Assembly (NCBI GenBank): GCA_963676075.2
Contig: CAXXNZ010000013.1
Coordinates: forward strand, 372,001 to 436,000
Source of the DNA: JAHJQZ01 sp963676075
GTDB taxonomy: Bacteria; Pseudomonadota; Alphaproteobacteria; Rhizobiales; Devosiaceae
Length of the DNA: 64,000 nucleotides
Direction of reading: 5' to 3'
Shown: positions 63,057-64,000 of the stretch, piece by piece
Position numbering within the stretch: the first letter of the stretch is position 1
How the letters are laid out: each line of letters starts with the position of its first letter
The notes under the pieces: model-generated
What the model saw: the letters and a program-made list of their open reading frames with translations, nothing else
What the model was told of the DNA's origin: nothing
Database searches by the model: none
Position numbers and translations under genes: made by a program

Positions 63057-63734
63057 ATGACCCTTGCCTATGTTTTCGACCTCGACGGCACGCTGATCGA
63101 CACAGCGCCCGATCTCAACTTCGCCATCAACCAGATCATGGCCGCCGAAGGGCGCCGCGCCATCCCGCTCGAGGAAATGCGTTTCCTGATCGGCAATGGC
63201 ATCCGTACTCTGGTGGAGCGCGCCTTTGCCCGCACTGGCGCACCGATCGCGCCTGAACGGCACGACGCGGTGACCGATAACTACCTCAAGATCTATACGG
63301 CCCACCAGACCGAGCGCAGCCGCCTGTTCCCCGGCGTCATCGACACGCTGGAGCTTTTACAGGCGGCGGGCGCGCCGCTGGCGGTCCTGACCAACAAGCC
63401 GCATGATTCGGCGGTTCAGCTCATCGAGCAGTTCGGTCTCACACGCTTCTTCCCGGTGATCTTCGGCGGCGGCAAGCGCGACTATCTCAAGCCCGACCCC
63501 AGGCTTTTTGGCGAAGTGCTGGCCGAACTGGGCTGCGGTGGCCCGGCGGTGATGGTCGGCGATAGCCGTCCTGACCTCGAGACCGGTCGCAATGCCGGCG
63601 TGCCGGTGGTGCTGGTCAGCTTCGGCTATTGCACCGAACCACCCGAAACGCTTGGCGCCGATGCGCTTGTCGACGCCTTTGCCGATATTCCGGCTGCCGC
63701 TGAAGCCCTGTTCGCTCCCGAACGCCAGGACTGA
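63057..63734 (+). CDS. gph: Phosphoglycolate phosphatase-like HAD hydrolase
   Basis: A 225-aa HAD-superfamily phosphatase. The nucleophile motif DLDGTLIDT is at residues 8-16, motif II is VLTNKP, the Lys region DYLKPDPRLFGE and motif III GDSRPDLETGRNAG. The length and cap type fit phosphoglycolate phosphatase, which clears 2-phosphoglycolate formed during DNA repair or metabolism. Related HAD enzymes cannot be excluded. Confidence 0.9.
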   Translation: MTLAYVFDLDGTLIDTAPDLNFAINQIMAAEGRRAIPLEEMRFLIGNGIRTLVERAFARTGAPIAPERHDAVTDNYLKIYTAHQTERSRLFPGVIDTLELLQAAGAPLAVLTNKPHDSAVQLIEQFGLTRFFPVIFGGGKRDYLKPDPRLFGEVLAELGCGGPAVMVGDSRPDLETGRNAGVPVVLVSFGYCTEPPETLGADALVDAFADIPAAAEALFAPERQD

Positions 63735-63739
63735 AACGA

Positions 63740-63768
63740 AAAACCCCGGCGCGATGCACCGGGGTTTT
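63740..63768 (+). terminator. Terminator between gph and the next gene
   Basis: Ten-bp stem AAAACCCCGG / CCGGGGTTTT with a 9-base loop, just after the gph stop. It has A and T tracts on either side and could serve both convergent genes. Confidence 0.85.
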
Positions 63769-63793
63769 GAATATCTTGCCGAATAGGATCGAT

Positions 63794-64000
63794 CTAGAAG
63801 CCGTCGTCCTCGTCGTCGGTCGATTTCAGCGACTTCAGCTTGGAGAAGACGGAATCGGCGTCGAACTCTTCTTCCTCTTCGTGCGGAATTGGCGCGGAGG
63901 TGTCGCCCAGCGGATTTTCCTCGGGCTGCGGCTTGTGCAGCGAGGTGCCCTGGATGGTCGCCAGCGCCTCTTCGGCCGAGAGCAGCCGGGTGCCGGTGTC
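63794..64000 (-). CDS. C-terminal part of an unidentified protein (68 residues, gene runs off the window)
   Basis: The reading frame open at the window edge ends in an acidic tail: LLSAEEALATIQGTSLHKP, then EEEEEFDADSVFSKLKSL and STDDEDDGF, stop. The acidic, low-complexity tail resembles C-termini of alphaproteobacterial regulatory proteins such as DUF1013 members, but too little is visible to assign a family. It is convergent with gph. Confidence 0.6.
   Translation of the reverse strand, partial: DTGTRLLSAEEALATIQGTSLHKPQPEENPLGDTSAPIPHEEEEEFDADSVFSKLKSLKSTDDEDDGF

Overview
The window is a GC-rich bacterial chromosome segment, most probably from an alphaproteobacterium of the order Hyphomicrobiales (Rhizobiales). 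The main pointers are a gapR (DUF2312) gene next to a DUF1036 gene and pyruvate kinase, an aa3-type cytochrome oxidase subunit IV beside pntAB, DUF882 and DUF992 proteins, an Omp25/31-like porin, and an intergenic repeat family of rhizobial type (4713-4862, 53892-54000, 59412-59535). Family or genus cannot be fixed from the sequence alone. No rRNA, tRNA, CRISPR array, phage or transposase gene was seen.

Layout, left to right. 1-4713: catabolic operon (PfkB sugar kinase, 2-hydroxyacid dehydrogenase, DapA-like aldolase/dehydratase, TRAP permeases), probably for a sugar acid. 5255-12415: a LuxR-type regulator followed by two tandem, partly near-identical autotransporter genes. The second is preceded by a remnant of the LuxR gene, and the first is frameshifted near its C-terminus by a perfect 85-bp tandem duplication. 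12709-14129: VWA-domain protein translationally coupled to a membrane J-domain protein. 14490-17796: ProVWX-type glycine betaine/proline importer with its terminator. 18601-23473: lone bifunctional rhamnulose-1-P aldolase/dehydrogenase, an exported NagZ-like GH3 hydrolase, and an MscS channel. 23510-27701: frameshifted acyl-CoA ligase, bL36, and a frameshifted BCCT betaine/choline transporter. 27886-31685: M20 peptidase, pyruvate kinase, DUF1036, gapR. 32186-35709: Ig-like/beta-barrel outer-membrane protein and an AraC-type regulator. 35951-43290: dxs, a DUF882 peptidase-like protein, an L,D-transpeptidase and a sigma-54 response regulator. 43571-46626: M3 oligopeptidase, small porin, oxidase subunit IV. 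46709-49730: proton-translocating transhydrogenase pntAB. 50151-53493: PadR regulator with an ABC exporter, the regulator having a perfect operator-like dyad at its start codon. 53564-64000: mostly housekeeping genes (DsbA-like, DUF992, rpsU, purEK, GNAT, two DUF465 proteins, TauE/SafE, Kef antiporter with its oxidoreductase partner, gph) and the 3' end of an unidentified gene.

Several genes fit a life with fluctuating salinity and surface contact: ProVWX, BCCT, MscS and Kef act in osmotic and ion balance, while the autotransporter pair, the Ig-like barrel protein and the porin face the outside. The most distinctive locus is the LuxR-autotransporter duplication with an 85-bp direct repeat that would restore the reading frame if one copy were lost.
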